Source: Streptomyces parvus (GTDB lineage Bacteria; Actinomycetota; Actinomycetes; Streptomycetales; Streptomycetaceae). From it: 64,000 nt of DNA. The stretch covers positions 2,418,001-2,482,000 of the forward strand of contig NZ_CP135079.1 of NCBI RefSeq assembly GCF_032121415.1, read 5' to 3'. The first letter of the stretch is position 1, and every line of letters starts with the position of its first letter. Below the pieces are notes generated by a model. The model worked only from the letters and a program-made list of their open reading frames with translations, was not told the origin of the DNA and did no database searches. This document shows, in pieces, positions 1 to 9,261 of this stretch. The position numbers and the translations under genes are program-made.

Positions 1-658
1 GCGGGATATGGGTGAGGACGAGCCGGCGCGCTCCGGCGCGGGCCGCCGCCTCGCCGGCCTCGCGGCCGTTGAGGTGCAGGTCGGGGATGTCCTCCTTGCC
101 GTCGACGAACGACGCCTCGCAGAGGAAGAGGTCCACGTCCCGGGCCAGGTCCTCCAGCGCCTCGCAGGCCCCCGTGTCGCCGGAGTAGGCGAGGGAGGAG
201 CCGCCGTGCTCGACCCGGATGCCGAAGGTGTCGACGGGGTGGCAGAGCTTCTCCGTACGGACCGAGAACGGGCCGATCTCGAAGGACCCCGGCTTGAGGG
301 TGTGGAAGTCGAAGACCTCGCTCATCGCCCGGTCGTGCGGGGTGTCGCCGTGGGCGGCGGTCAGCCGCTGCTCGGTGCCCTCGGGGCCGTAGACCGGGAG
401 GGGGCGGGGGCGGTCGCCGCCGTGGGGGTAGTAGCGCACGACGAAGTACGCGCACATGTCGATGCAGTGGTCGGCGTGCAGATGGCTGAGGAAGATCGCG
501 TCGAGGTCGTAGAGACCGACGTGGCGCTGCAGCTCGCCGAGGGCGCCGTTGCCCATGTCGAGGAGCAGCCGGAAGCCGTCGGCCTCTACGAGGTAGCTCG
601 AGCATGCCGACCCCTTGGACGGGAACGAGCCGGAGCAGCCGACGACGGTGAGCTTCAT
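1..658 (-). CDS. MBL-fold metal-dependent hydrolase (RNase Z-like), 3' end cut by window edge
   Basis: The reading frame starts at ATG 658 and is still open at base 1, so about 219 residues are visible and the C-terminus is missing. It shows the metallo-beta-lactamase zinc signature SHLHADHCID around residues 65-75, then a conserved GDT motif around residue 157 (SGDTGACE). These are the zinc ligands of the beta-CASP/RNase Z-like branch, so a cytoplasmic hydrolase of phosphodiesters or similar substrates is likely. The substrate cannot be read from sequence. It is divergent from the PemK-like gene at 897, with 238 bases between them that may hold promoters for both; I see no clear promoter there. 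Confidence 0.85.
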   Translation of the reverse strand, partial: MKLTVVGCSGSFPSKGSACSSYLVEADGFRLLLDMGNGALGELQRHVGLYDLDAIFLSHLHADHCIDMCAYFVVRYYPHGGDRPRPLPVYGPEGTEQRLTAAHGDTPHDRAMSEVFDFHTLKPGSFEIGPFSVRTEKLCHPVDTFGIRVEHGGSSLAYSGDTGACEALEDLARDVDLFLCEASFVDGKEDIPDLHLNGREAGEAAARAGARRLVLTHIP

Positions 659-896
659 GGAGCGTGAACCTCCGGGGCGCGGGAACGGGGAGGGTTCGTG
701 CGAGCCGCCGGAGCCTGGTGCCGGTTCCTGCGGGATCGGTTTTGCGGTTCGTCGAGCGTAAGGCGCGAAACTCCACGTCGCTCCTCCGCTGCCCTCCGTT
801 GTGGGGGAACTCACCTGCTCTGTCACCGGTTCGATGGAAGCGCGCCCACGGTCCGGCCCTCGGGGGGCGTTCTCCGCCCGCCGGTACGGTCGGGGG

Positions 897-1424
897 ATGA
901 ACACGTTCTGGTGGGTGGCGCTGGTCGCCGTGGTTCTGCTCGCGCTCGTCGCCGCGGTGGTGGACGGCCGGGGGCGTTCGGACCGGGGGCCCCGGTCTCG
1001 GCGACCCGGGCGGTCGGGGCGGCCGGAGGGGTCGGCCCGGCCCCCGTCGCGGCCCTCGCGGCCTTCACCGTCGTCGCGGCCTTCGCGGCCGGACGGGCGG
1101 GTGCCGCGGGCGGGCGAGGTGTGGTGGGCCGATGTGCCGTACGAGGACGGGCCCGGGTCGAAGGACCGGCCGTGTCTGGTGATCTCGGTACGGGGGCGGG
1201 GCCGGGGGCGTACGGCGCTGGTCGCGAAGATCACCAGCAAGCATCACGAGGAGCGGCCCGGGGTGATCGCGTTGCCGGCCGGGACGGTCGGGGACCGGCG
1301 GGGGCGGCAGAGCTTCCTGGAGACGGATGAGCTGCGGGAGGTGCGGGTCGACGCGTTTCGGCGGCGGGTGGGGGCGGTGGATCCCGGGCTGTGGGAGCGG
1401 GTGCGGAAGTCGGCGGCGGGGTGA
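897..1424 (+). CDS. Membrane-anchored PemK/MazF-like protein without antitoxin
   Basis: 175 residues. Residues about 4-22 form one hydrophobic helix (FWWVALVAVVLLALVAAVV), followed by a roughly 40-residue Arg/Pro/Ser-rich linker and then a PemK/MazF-type fold from about residue 62. Visible family features are the GEVWWADVPY start, the KDRPCLVIS strand and ITSKHHEE. MazF-family proteins are usually 110-120-residue soluble mRNA endonucleases encoded after a short antitoxin. Here there is an N-terminal anchor and no antitoxin gene: upstream is the divergent MBL gene and downstream is convergent cysM. Start ATG 897 keeps the whole helix. Whether the RNase activity survives is unknown. Confidence 0.8.
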   Translation: MNTFWWVALVAVVLLALVAAVVDGRGRSDRGPRSRRPGRSGRPEGSARPPSRPSRPSPSSRPSRPDGRVPRAGEVWWADVPYEDGPGSKDRPCLVISVRGRGRGRTALVAKITSKHHEERPGVIALPAGTVGDRRGRQSFLETDELREVRVDAFRRRVGAVDPGLWERVRKSAAG

Positions 1425-1531
1425 GGGGCGGGGCCCGTTCGGCGCGTTGCCCCTCACCCCGCTCCCCGTTCGCCGGAGGGGCTTGAAGATCCTCCTCGAC
1501 CGCCGGACGGGACGGGATTGCTCCCGAGCGC

Positions 1532-2760
<1,229 letters not shown>

Positions 2761-2858
2761 GGCGTGGGCTCCTGTCGAAAGCGGAGAGGTGGCGTGGGGC
2801 GCGCGTTTCTGCCCCCGCGCGGGGGGTGGTGCGTGTGGGTGGGCGCGCGGACCGCGGC

Positions 2859-2987
2859 TCAGGCCGGGCGGCTCACGGGCAGGCTGCGGGTGGGACAGAT
2901 CGCGCTCGCGAGCCTGCACAGGTCGACGTGCAGCCGCGCGACGAGCAGCGTGCCCGGCGTCTTGTTGCTCACGTCATGGGGAACCAT
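2859..2987 (-). CDS. Cysteine-rich leader peptide (attenuation uORF)
   Basis: A 42-residue ORF from ATG 2987 to TGA 2859, upstream of cysO by 98 bases. It contains RLHVDLCRLASAIC, the core of the short leader peptides found upstream of sulfur-assimilation genes in actinobacteria, with two cysteine codons (residues 24 and 31). Work in mycobacteria has shown such uORFs act as cysteine-responsive attenuators of the downstream genes. Here the ORF precedes a cysteine-synthesis operon, which fits. The family resemblance is direct; regulation in this strain is inferred. Confidence 0.82.
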   Translation of the reverse strand: MVPHDVSNKTPGTLLVARLHVDLCRLASAICPTRSLPVSRPA

Positions 2988-3056
2988 GCGGGCATCGTAT
3001 CGATTCCCTGTGCGGAAACCCGAGTGTGATCCCACATGGTGGATGGTCGGTGGTCG

Positions 3057-3854
3057 CTATGTGGACATGATGGGGTGTCCGGGGCCCTCCGGCAGGTAGA
3101 CGACCGTGGGTGCGCCGGTCTTCGGGTGGGCGCTGACCTCGGCGGCGACGCCGTACACCTCGCCGAGCAGTTCGGCGGTGAGGACCTCTTCCGGGGTGCC
3201 GGAGGCGACGACCCGGCCGTCCTTGAGGACGTAGAGGCGGTCGCAGTAGTAGGCGGCGAGGTTGAGGTCGTGCAGGGCGAGGAGGTTGGTGGTGCCCAGT
3301 TCGCGGACCAGGGAGAGGATCTCCAGCTGGTAGCGGATGTCCAGGTGGTTGGTCGGCTCGTCCAGGACGACCAGCGAGGGCTGCTGGACCAGGGCGCGGG
3401 CGACCAGGGCCCGCTGGCGTTCGCCGCCGGAGAGGGAGGCGAACGCACGGGGTTCGAGTGCGGCGATCCCGACCCGGTCGAGGGCCTCGGTGACCAGGGC
3501 GGTGTCGGCGGCGGTGTCGGCCTCCCAGAACCGCTTGTGCGGGGCGCGGCCCATCGCGACGACCTGGCCGACGGTGAGCTCGAATCCGGCGTGGCCGTCC
3601 TGCGGGACGGTGGCGATGCGCTGGGCGCGGGCCTTCACGGGAAGGGCGGCGAGGTCGTCGCCGTCGAGGAGGACCCGGCCGTGGGTGGGGCGCAGGGTGC
3701 CGTAGACGCAGCGCAGGAGGGTGGTCTTGCCGCTTCCGTTGGGGCCGACGAGGCCGACGGTCTCGCCGTCGGCGGCGGTGAGGTCGACGGCGTCGACGAG
3801 GTGGCGGCCCTCGCCGGTCCCGTACGAGAGGCCTTCGGTGCGCAGGGTGGTCAC
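3057..3854 (-). CDS. Cobalamin-type ABC transporter ATPase (BtuD-like)
   Basis: 265 residues. Walker A GPNGSGKTT spans residues 37-45, the Q-loop lies in VPQDGH, the signature is LSGGERQR, Walker B is LVVLDEPTNHLD and the switch histidine is in LALHDLN. This is the FecE/BtuD subfamily that powers import of iron-siderophores, heme or cobalamin. The substrate call rests on context: it is the last gene of the transporter unit headed by a cobalamin riboswitch. It starts 64 bases after the permease stop. The cytoplasmic ATPase would work as a dimer with the permease at 3919-4959. Confidence 0.9.
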   Translation of the reverse strand: MTTLRTEGLSYGTGEGRHLVDAVDLTAADGETVGLVGPNGSGKTTLLRCVYGTLRPTHGRVLLDGDDLAALPVKARAQRIATVPQDGHAGFELTVGQVVAMGRAPHKRFWEADTAADTALVTEALDRVGIAALEPRAFASLSGGERQRALVARALVQQPSLVVLDEPTNHLDIRYQLEILSLVRELGTTNLLALHDLNLAAYYCDRLYVLKDGRVVASGTPEEVLTAELLGEVYGVAAEVSAHPKTGAPTVVYLPEGPGHPIMST

Positions 3855-3918
3855 GGGTGGGCTCCCTCGGGACGTGGCTTCGTCGTGCCGGCGCTCCCCC
3901 GGCTCGGACGTACGCGCC

Positions 3919-4959
3919 TCATGCCGGTGCTCCTTCGGGCCTGCGCCGCAGCATCCACAGGAAGAACGGGCCGCCGGTCAGGGCCGTGAGCACCCCGACC
4001 GGGATGTCCTGCGGGGCGGCGAGCGTCCGGGCGGCCAGGTCCGCGAGGACCAGGAACACCGCGCCGCCGAGCGCGACGACCGGGAGGAGTGCGCGGTGTG
4101 CGGCGCCGACCGCCATCCGCGCCATGTGCGGGACCATCAGGCCGATGAAGCCGATCGCCCCGCTGTAGGCGACGAGCACCCCCGTCATCAGGGAGGCGAG
4201 GACGAAGACGGCGGCCCGGAAGCGGGCGGTGTCGAGGCCGAGGACGGTCGCGCCCTCCTCCCCCACCAGGAGCAGGTCGAGCGGGCGGGCCAGGGTGAGG
4301 AGGACCGCCGTGCCCGCGACCAGGGTGGTCGCGGGGAGCGCGAGCATGTCCCAGCGGGCGGCGCCGAGGCCGCCGAGGGTCCAGTAGAGGACTTCCTGGA
4401 GGTGGTCGGCGCGGGCGGAGGTGACCAGGATCAGGCTGGTCAGGGCGGAGAGGACGTAGGAGACGGCGACGCCGGCGAGGACGAGGCGGTTGGTCGTGAT
4501 GCCGCCCCCGCCGCGCGCCAGGGTGTAGACGAGCAGCAGGGAGAGCAGGGCGCCGGCGAAGGCGGCGGCGGGGATCGTGACGGTGGTGGCGAGCGACGCG
4601 CCGATACCGAGGACGATGACCAGGACCGCGCCCGTGGAGGCTCCGGAGGAGACGCCGAGGAGGAACGGGTCGGCGAGCTGGTTGCGTACGAGGGCCTGGA
4701 GGACGGTGCCGATGACGGCGAGTCCGGCGCCGACGAGGATGCCGAGCAGGACCCGGGGCAGCCGCACGTCCAGGACGATCGTGCGGAACGGGCTCGCCTC
4801 CGCCCGCCCGGTCAGGATGTCGAGTACCTGGCCGGGCGGGATGCGGACGGAGCCGAGGGCGAGGGCGGCCAGCACGGTCACGGCCAGGAGCGCGGCGAGG
4901 CCGCCGAGCACCAGGACGTAACCGAGCGGCCGCCGCGGGGCGGAGGCGCGGCAGGTCAC
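3919..4959 (-). CDS. Cobalamin-type ABC transporter permease (BtuC/FecCD family)
   Basis: 346 residues from GTG 4959, which overlaps the TGA of the binding-protein gene (GTGA). The protein is strongly hydrophobic with about ten membrane helices. It carries the FecCD-family pattern RLPRVLLGILVGAGLAVIG near residues 70-90 and the ATPase-contact loop GAIGFIGLMVPHMAR. It forms the dimeric membrane channel for the substrate delivered by the lipoprotein encoded just upstream. A longer open frame continues upstream of 4959 but overlaps the binding-protein gene and is not protein-like. Confidence 0.92.
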   Translation of the reverse strand: MTCRASAPRRPLGYVLVLGGLAALLAVTVLAALALGSVRIPPGQVLDILTGRAEASPFRTIVLDVRLPRVLLGILVGAGLAVIGTVLQALVRNQLADPFLLGVSSGASTGAVLVIVLGIGASLATTVTIPAAAFAGALLSLLLVYTLARGGGGITTNRLVLAGVAVSYVLSALTSLILVTSARADHLQEVLYWTLGGLGAARWDMLALPATTLVAGTAVLLTLARPLDLLLVGEEGATVLGLDTARFRAAVFVLASLMTGVLVAYSGAIGFIGLMVPHMARMAVGAAHRALLPVVALGGAVFLVLADLAARTLAAPQDIPVGVLTALTGGPFFLWMLRRRPEGAPA

Positions 4960-5957
4960 GGGGTGGTGGCCGCCTTGCCCGCCTCCGGGTGGAGCTGGGC
5001 CGCGAGCTTGTCGACGGCGGCGGGGACGCGGACGCCGAGTACCGCGTCGGAGAGCGGCATGACGGCGAAGCGCTGGTTCTTGACGGCGGGGACGCCGGCG
5101 AGGGCCGGGTCGGTGAGGAGGCGCTTCTTCTTCTGTTCGACGGTGGTGGCCCCGTAGTCGTAGATCACGATGACTTCGGGCCTGCGGTCGACGACGTTCT
5201 CCCAGGAGGCGTCGCCGAAGGGCTTGTCGAGGTCGGCGAAGACGTTGGTGCCGCCGGCCCGTTCGATCAGCTCGTTGCCGATGCCCTCGCCGCCCGCGGT
5301 GAAGGCGGTCTTGTCGCCGCTGTCGTAGACGAAGACGGAGAGGGGCTTCAGGCCGGCCAGCTTCTTCGCGGTGGCCGAGGTGTCGGCCTTGGCCTGGTCG
5401 ATCCATGCCTCGGCGCGGTCGCTGACGCCGAAGGTGCGGCCGACCTCGCGGATCTCCTCGTAGAGGGTGTCCATGGGCTGGTCGTCCTTGGTGCAGCTCT
5501 CGGTGTTGAGGCGGGTCTCGATGCCGGCCTTCTTGAACGCCTCGCGGCCGCGGCCGTCACCGGCGGTGAAGGCGCTGGCGTAGCCGCCGTAGACGAAGTC
5601 GGGGTTCGCGGCGAGGACCTGCTCGTAGGAGGGGTACTCCTTGGCGAGGACGGGGACGGAGGCGTAGTCCTTCGCGTACTTCGGCAGGACCTGGTCGTCG
5701 AGGTAGGCGGTTCCGACGAGGGACTTCTCCAGGCCCAGTTCCAGCATGATCTCGGTGACGTGCTGGTTCATGGTGACCACGCGCTTCGGCGGGGCCTTGT
5801 ACGTGGTGGTGACACCGCAGTTCTCGACGGTGTACGGGAATCCTTCGCTGGTGGCCGCGGCCTCGGGCTCGGCGTCGGCGTTCTCCGAGGCGGAGCAGGC
5901 GGTGAGGGCGAGCGGGAGCAGCACGGCGGCTATGAGCGCGGGGGTGCGCCAGGTCAT
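4956..5957 (-). CDS. Cobalamin-type ABC transporter substrate-binding lipoprotein (BtuF-like)
   Basis: 333 residues with a lipoprotein signal: a hydrophobic stretch ending in the lipobox LTAC, with acylation predicted at Cys21. The mature protein has the periplasmic-binding-protein type III layout (PKRVVTMNQHVTEIMLELGL, then a long connecting helix, then WENVVDRRPEVIVIYDYG), as in BtuF/FepB proteins. It would sit on the outer face of the membrane and hand its ligand to the permease. The cobalamin riboswitch about 30 bases upstream is the basis for calling the ligand a corrinoid rather than a siderophore. Confidence 0.9.
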   Translation of the reverse strand: MTWRTPALIAAVLLPLALTACSASENADAEPEAAATSEGFPYTVENCGVTTTYKAPPKRVVTMNQHVTEIMLELGLEKSLVGTAYLDDQVLPKYAKDYASVPVLAKEYPSYEQVLAANPDFVYGGYASAFTAGDGRGREAFKKAGIETRLNTESCTKDDQPMDTLYEEIREVGRTFGVSDRAEAWIDQAKADTSATAKKLAGLKPLSVFVYDSGDKTAFTAGGEGIGNELIERAGGTNVFADLDKPFGDASWENVVDRRPEVIVIYDYGATTVEQKKKRLLTDPALAGVPAVKNQRFAVMPLSDAVLGVRVPAAVDKLAAQLHPEAGKAATTP

Positions 5958-5989
5958 GGCGGGGCCTCTCCGGGGGATTTCCGCGTCCC

Positions 5990-6175
5990 CTGGTCGATGC
6001 GAGAAGGCGGCCGGCCAGTTCCTGGCTTCCGGGCCGCCCTCCGGTGCGGTGCGTCCTGTCGGGGACGCGTCCGCGTGGGAGGGGGCCCGGTCACAGTGGC
6101 GGGACCGTGCCGGATTCGCACCGGCTTCCTGGTTCCTGCCGCCTTGATGGGTTCGGGTGCAGTGTGCCAGACCGG
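5990..6175 (-). promoter_or_regulatory. Cobalamin (AdoCbl) riboswitch
   Basis: On the minus strand, 6138-6093 reads as the conserved core: an AGCCGGTGCGAATCCGG-like segment, then ACGGTCCCGCC and the B12 box GCCACTGTGACC. A 3' element GGAAGCCAGGAACTGG follows at about 6033-6018. These match the class-I cobalamin riboswitch consensus closely. It sits between the end of the JAMM protease gene and the start of the btuF-like gene, so high cobalamin should shut the importer down. The outer boundaries are approximate. Confidence 0.93.
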
Positions 6176-6203
6176 TTCGGCGGCTCCGCGCGGCACCTGG
6201 GGC

Positions 6204-6626
6204 TCAGTACGCGTCGACGACCTGGACGTCTTCCTCGGTGATCTCGCCGTCCACGATGCGGTACGAGCGGAACTGGAAGGGGCCCGAGCCGTCGGTGTCG
6301 GCGGTGGAGACCAGGACGTAGTGGGCGCCGGGCTCGTTGGCGTACGTGACGTCGGTGCGGGAGGGGTAGGCCTCGGTCGCCGTGTGCGAGTGGTAGACGA
6401 TCACGGGTTCCTCGTCGCGGTCGTCCATCTCGCGGTAGAGCTTGAGGAGGTCGGCGGAGTCGAACTCGTAGAACGTGGGCGAGCGGGCGGCGTTGAGCAT
6501 CGGGATGAAGCGCTCGGGGCGGTCCGTCCCGGCCGGGCCCGCGACCACTCCGCACGCCTCGTCGGGGTGGTCGGCGCGGGAGTGGGCGACGATCTGGTCG
6601 TAGAGCGTCTGGGTGATGGTCAGCAT
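6204..6626 (-). CDS. mec: JAMM/Mov34 metalloprotease (Mec+-like)
   Basis: 140 residues from ATG 6626. The JAMM zinc site is complete: E23, then HSH with H79 and H81, S89 and D92 (H-x-H-x7-S-x2-D). In mycobacteria Mec+ releases cysteine from the CysO-cysteine adduct formed by CysM. Here it could also remove the Met-Arg tail of the CysO-like carrier. The gene is separated from cysO-cysM by the cobalamin importer. A good -10 (TATCCT, about 6642-6637) ends 10 bases before the ATG, suggesting a leaderless mRNA. Confidence 0.88.
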   Translation of the reverse strand: MLTITQTLYDQIVAHSRADHPDEACGVVAGPAGTDRPERFIPMLNAARSPTFYEFDSADLLKLYREMDDRDEEPVIVYHSHTATEAYPSRTDVTYANEPGAHYVLVSTADTDGSGPFQFRSYRIVDGEITEEDVQVVDAY

Positions 6627-6643
6627 GGCGCCAGGATAAGCAG

Positions 6644-6684
6644 GCGGCCCCCCGCGTACCGGTGGGTGGTACGCGGAGGGCCGC
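6644..6684. terminator. Hairpin terminator after the amino-acid permease
   Basis: The two 17-base arms (6644-6660 and 6668-6684) pair with one mismatch around a 7-base loop. The hairpin lies between the permease stop (6797) and the mec start (6626). It has no U-tract, as is common in Streptomyces. Confidence 0.7.
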
Positions 6685-6796
6685 ATGCTGGACGCCGTCG
6701 GCCTTTGGGGCGGTCGGGGCGGTCCGGGAGGAGGGTGGTCGTGGGGCCCGCCCTCGGGGTCGGTGAGGCTCCCGGGGCGGGCCCCGGCCCTCCGGG

Positions 6797-8248
6797 TCAG
6801 CGGGTCTCGGTCGTGGCCTTCTCCGGCTCCGTGGCGCGCGACCGGAGCACCCGGTAGGAGACGAAGAGGATGAGCGCCCACAGGGGTGCGCAGTAGAGCG
6901 AGATCCGGGCGTCCTTGTCGATCGCCATCATCACGATGACCATGCCGATGAAGCAGAGCGCGAACCAGCTGGTGAACGGGGCGCCCGGGGCCTTGAACGA
7001 GGACTGCGGCAGGAGACCGGCGTCGGCCTTGCGGCGGTAGCGGATCTGGCTGACCAGGATCATGATCCAGGCCCACATGCCGGAGATGGTCGCGAAGGAG
7101 ACGACGTAGTTGAACGCCTCGCCCGGCCACTGGTAGTTGATCCAGACGCCGACGAGCATCAGGGCGGCGGAGAACGTGGTCCCCACCAGCGGCAGGCCGT
7201 TCTTCGTCAGCTTGGTGAAGGCGCGGGGCCCCTGGCCGTTGAGGGCGAGGTCGCGGAGCATGCGGCCGGTGGAGTACATGCCGGAGTTGCAGGAGGAGAG
7301 CGCCGCGGTGAGGACGACGAAGTTGACGATGGCGGCGCCGACGCCGAGCCCCATCTCCTCGAAGGCCTTCACGAACGGGGAGACGCCGGGCTTGAAGGTG
7401 GACCACGGCACGACCGAGAGGATCATGATCAGCGCGCCGACGTAGAAGACGGCGATGCGCCACGGCACGGTGTTGATGGCCTTGGGCAGCACGGTCTCGG
7501 GGTCCTTGGACTCCCCGGCGGTGACGCCGACGAGTTCCACGGCGAGGAAGGCGAACATGACGATCTGGAGCGTCATGAGGGTGCCGGTGATTCCGTTGGG
7601 GAAGAATCCGCCGTCGTTCCAGAGGTTGGAGACGGTCGCGGTCTCACCGGCGTCGGAGAAGCCGATGGTGAGAACGCCCGCGCAGATCAGGATCATGCCG
7701 ATGATGGCGGTGACCTTGACCATGGAGAACCAGAACTCCAGCTCACCGAAGAGCTTCACGGAGATCAGGTTGGCGCCGTAGAGAATGACGGTGAACACCA
7801 GGGCGGACAGCCACTGCGGAATGTTCCACCAGTACGTCATATAGGTGGCGGCGGCGGTGACTTCGGTGATTCCGGTGACGACCCAGAACAGCCAGTAGGT
7901 CCAGCCGGTGACGAATCCGAAGAACGGGCTGATGAATTCGCGGGCGTACTCCGAGAAGGAACCCGAGACGGGGCGGTACATGAGCAGTTCGCCCAGGGCC
8001 CGCATGATGAAGAAGATGACCAGGCCCGCGATGACGTAGGCCAGGATGAGGCTGGGCCCGGCCCGGTCGATGGCTTTGCCCGCGCCGAGGAAGAGCCCGG
8101 TGCCGATGGCTCCGCCGATGGCGATCATCTGAATCTGGCGAGCTCCCAGACCGCGCTGGTATCCCTCACCGCCGGCTCCGGCGTCCCCGGCATTGCCGCC
8201 GGGCTGACCTTTGTCGACCTGTCCCTTGTCGACCTGCGCCGATGTCAT
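6797..8248 (-). CDS. Amino-acid permease (AAT/APC superfamily)
   Basis: 483 residues from ATG 8248 with about twelve membrane helices. The first helix region RGLGARQIQMIAIGGAIGTG is the signature of the amino acid transporter (AAT) family, whose members move GABA, asparagine, proline, or D-serine/D-alanine/glycine by proton symport. The N-terminal 25 residues are Gly/Gln-rich with a short duplicated element (QVDKGQVDKGQ). The substrate is not readable. It is a single-gene unit; a palindrome about 190 bases upstream may be an operator. Confidence 0.92.
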   Translation of the reverse strand: MTSAQVDKGQVDKGQPGGNAGDAGAGGEGYQRGLGARQIQMIAIGGAIGTGLFLGAGKAIDRAGPSLILAYVIAGLVIFFIMRALGELLMYRPVSGSFSEYAREFISPFFGFVTGWTYWLFWVVTGITEVTAAATYMTYWWNIPQWLSALVFTVILYGANLISVKLFGELEFWFSMVKVTAIIGMILICAGVLTIGFSDAGETATVSNLWNDGGFFPNGITGTLMTLQIVMFAFLAVELVGVTAGESKDPETVLPKAINTVPWRIAVFYVGALIMILSVVPWSTFKPGVSPFVKAFEEMGLGVGAAIVNFVVLTAALSSCNSGMYSTGRMLRDLALNGQGPRAFTKLTKNGLPLVGTTFSAALMLVGVWINYQWPGEAFNYVVSFATISGMWAWIMILVSQIRYRRKADAGLLPQSSFKAPGAPFTSWFALCFIGMVIVMMAIDKDARISLYCAPLWALILFVSYRVLRSRATEPEKATTETR

Positions 8249-8436
8249 GGTGGTGCGCCTTTCTCCACGCCGATCCGCGCGCCGTACAAGGCTGCGGATC
8301 AGGTCCTGATCCCCCCGGATATGGATGGAGTGCGACCGGCGTTCGGCCGGTGTGTAGCGCCCCCGGGAAACAGGGGTGGCGTCCCCGGGTGGTCGTGAAG
8401 ATTTATCACGGCCGTCACAGGACACCGTGGGACATT

Positions 8437-8454
8437 CTGTGGTGCACACCACAG
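8437..8454. promoter_or_regulatory. Palindrome upstream of the amino-acid permease
   Basis: CTGTGGTGCACACCACAG has perfect 8-base arms around a 2-base centre. It sits in the 345-base gap between the permease start (8248) and the DUF2017 stop (8593), in a stretch with lower GC than its surroundings. The size suits a GntR- or TetR-type operator; the regulator is unknown. The rest of the gap shows only the hairpin at 8544-8574. Confidence 0.4.
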
Positions 8455-8543
8455 GCAAAAGGGAACGAAAGGCACTGCCCGGCACGAATGACCCGAATGA
8501 CTTGGGGGGATCGTTACTCGGATCTGAGCGTCCGTTGAGCGAA

Positions 8544-8574
8544 GAGCCGCCCACCCCGGCGGGGTGGGCGGCTC
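8544..8574. terminator. Hairpin terminator after DUF2017 gene
   Basis: Perfect 14-base arms (8544-8557 and 8561-8574) around a GGC loop, 20 bases beyond the DUF2017 stop at 8593. The T-run is on the plus-strand side, but the only gene reading into it comes from the minus strand. Confidence 0.75.
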
Positions 8575-8592
8575 GGCTTTTCCGGAGGCTGC

Positions 8593-9210
8593 CTACGGCA
8601 TCAGTGTCTCGACCAGGGATTCCTGGAGGGCGCCGAGCCAGAGGTAGGCCATCACCATGGGCTTGCGCGGATCGGCGTCGGGGAGCCGGTAGAGCGAGCC
8701 CTCCTCGCCCTGGTCCTCGTCGGAGACCTCCAGCCGGGTGCCGATGGTCAGGCGCAGGTCGTTGAGGGAGCGGAGCCAGCTGAGGCACTCGTCGCCGGTG
8801 AGGGTGAGGACGGCCCCGCCCTCCGGGGCCGGCGAGAGCGCGTCCAGGGTGCGGACGACGGCGAGGGCGTCGTCACGCTTGCCGGAGCGCAGGTCCACCT
8901 CGGTGAACCGGCGGAACTCGGCGGCCCGCTCGCGCAGCTCGTGCTCCTCCTCCGGCTTCCCGGCCCCGGCGGACGCCTCGGGCCCGCCGTAGGCGTCGGG
9001 GAAGAGCCGGGCGAGCGCCGGGTCGGTGGGCGGCTTGCTGGGGCCCTCGGCGAAGAGGGCGGCGAGCGGGCCCTCGCCGTCGGCGGGCTGGTCGCCGGGG
9101 CCGATCAGCTCCAGCAGCTGGACGGCGAGGGAGCGCAGGATGGAGATCTCGACCTCGTCGAGCGCGACGGCCGCGCCGCCGCCTGGGGTGGCCTCGAAAT
9201 GGCCGGCCAT
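8593..9210 (-). CDS. DUF2017 family protein
   Basis: 205 residues, acidic, no signal peptide or membrane helix. The pattern (VALDEVEISILRSLAVQLLELI near the N-terminus, LTGDECLSWLRSLNDLRLTIGTRL near residue 145, YLWLGALQESLV at the end) is the actinobacterial DUF2017 family, almost always encoded next to clpS. Function is unknown. The neighbouring clpS start is 52 bases from this gene's ATG and on the same strand, so the two are probably cotranscribed, which hints at a link with N-end-rule proteolysis. Confidence 0.88.
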   Translation of the reverse strand: MAGHFEATPGGGAAVALDEVEISILRSLAVQLLELIGPGDQPADGEGPLAALFAEGPSKPPTDPALARLFPDAYGGPEASAGAGKPEEEHELRERAAEFRRFTEVDLRSGKRDDALAVVRTLDALSPAPEGGAVLTLTGDECLSWLRSLNDLRLTIGTRLEVSDEDQGEEGSLYRLPDADPRKPMVMAYLWLGALQESLVETLMP

Positions 9211-9261
9211 GGATTCTCCGATGGTGGATCGAACGGGGCGGGTGGCGGGGCGGGGGAGGCT

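Noticed and set aside
3721-6857. Long open frames on the plus strand opposite the cobalamin transporter genes
   Set aside because: They are antisense frames kept open by the GC-rich third positions of the real genes; their translations are Gly/Glu/Asp/Arg runs without any domain.
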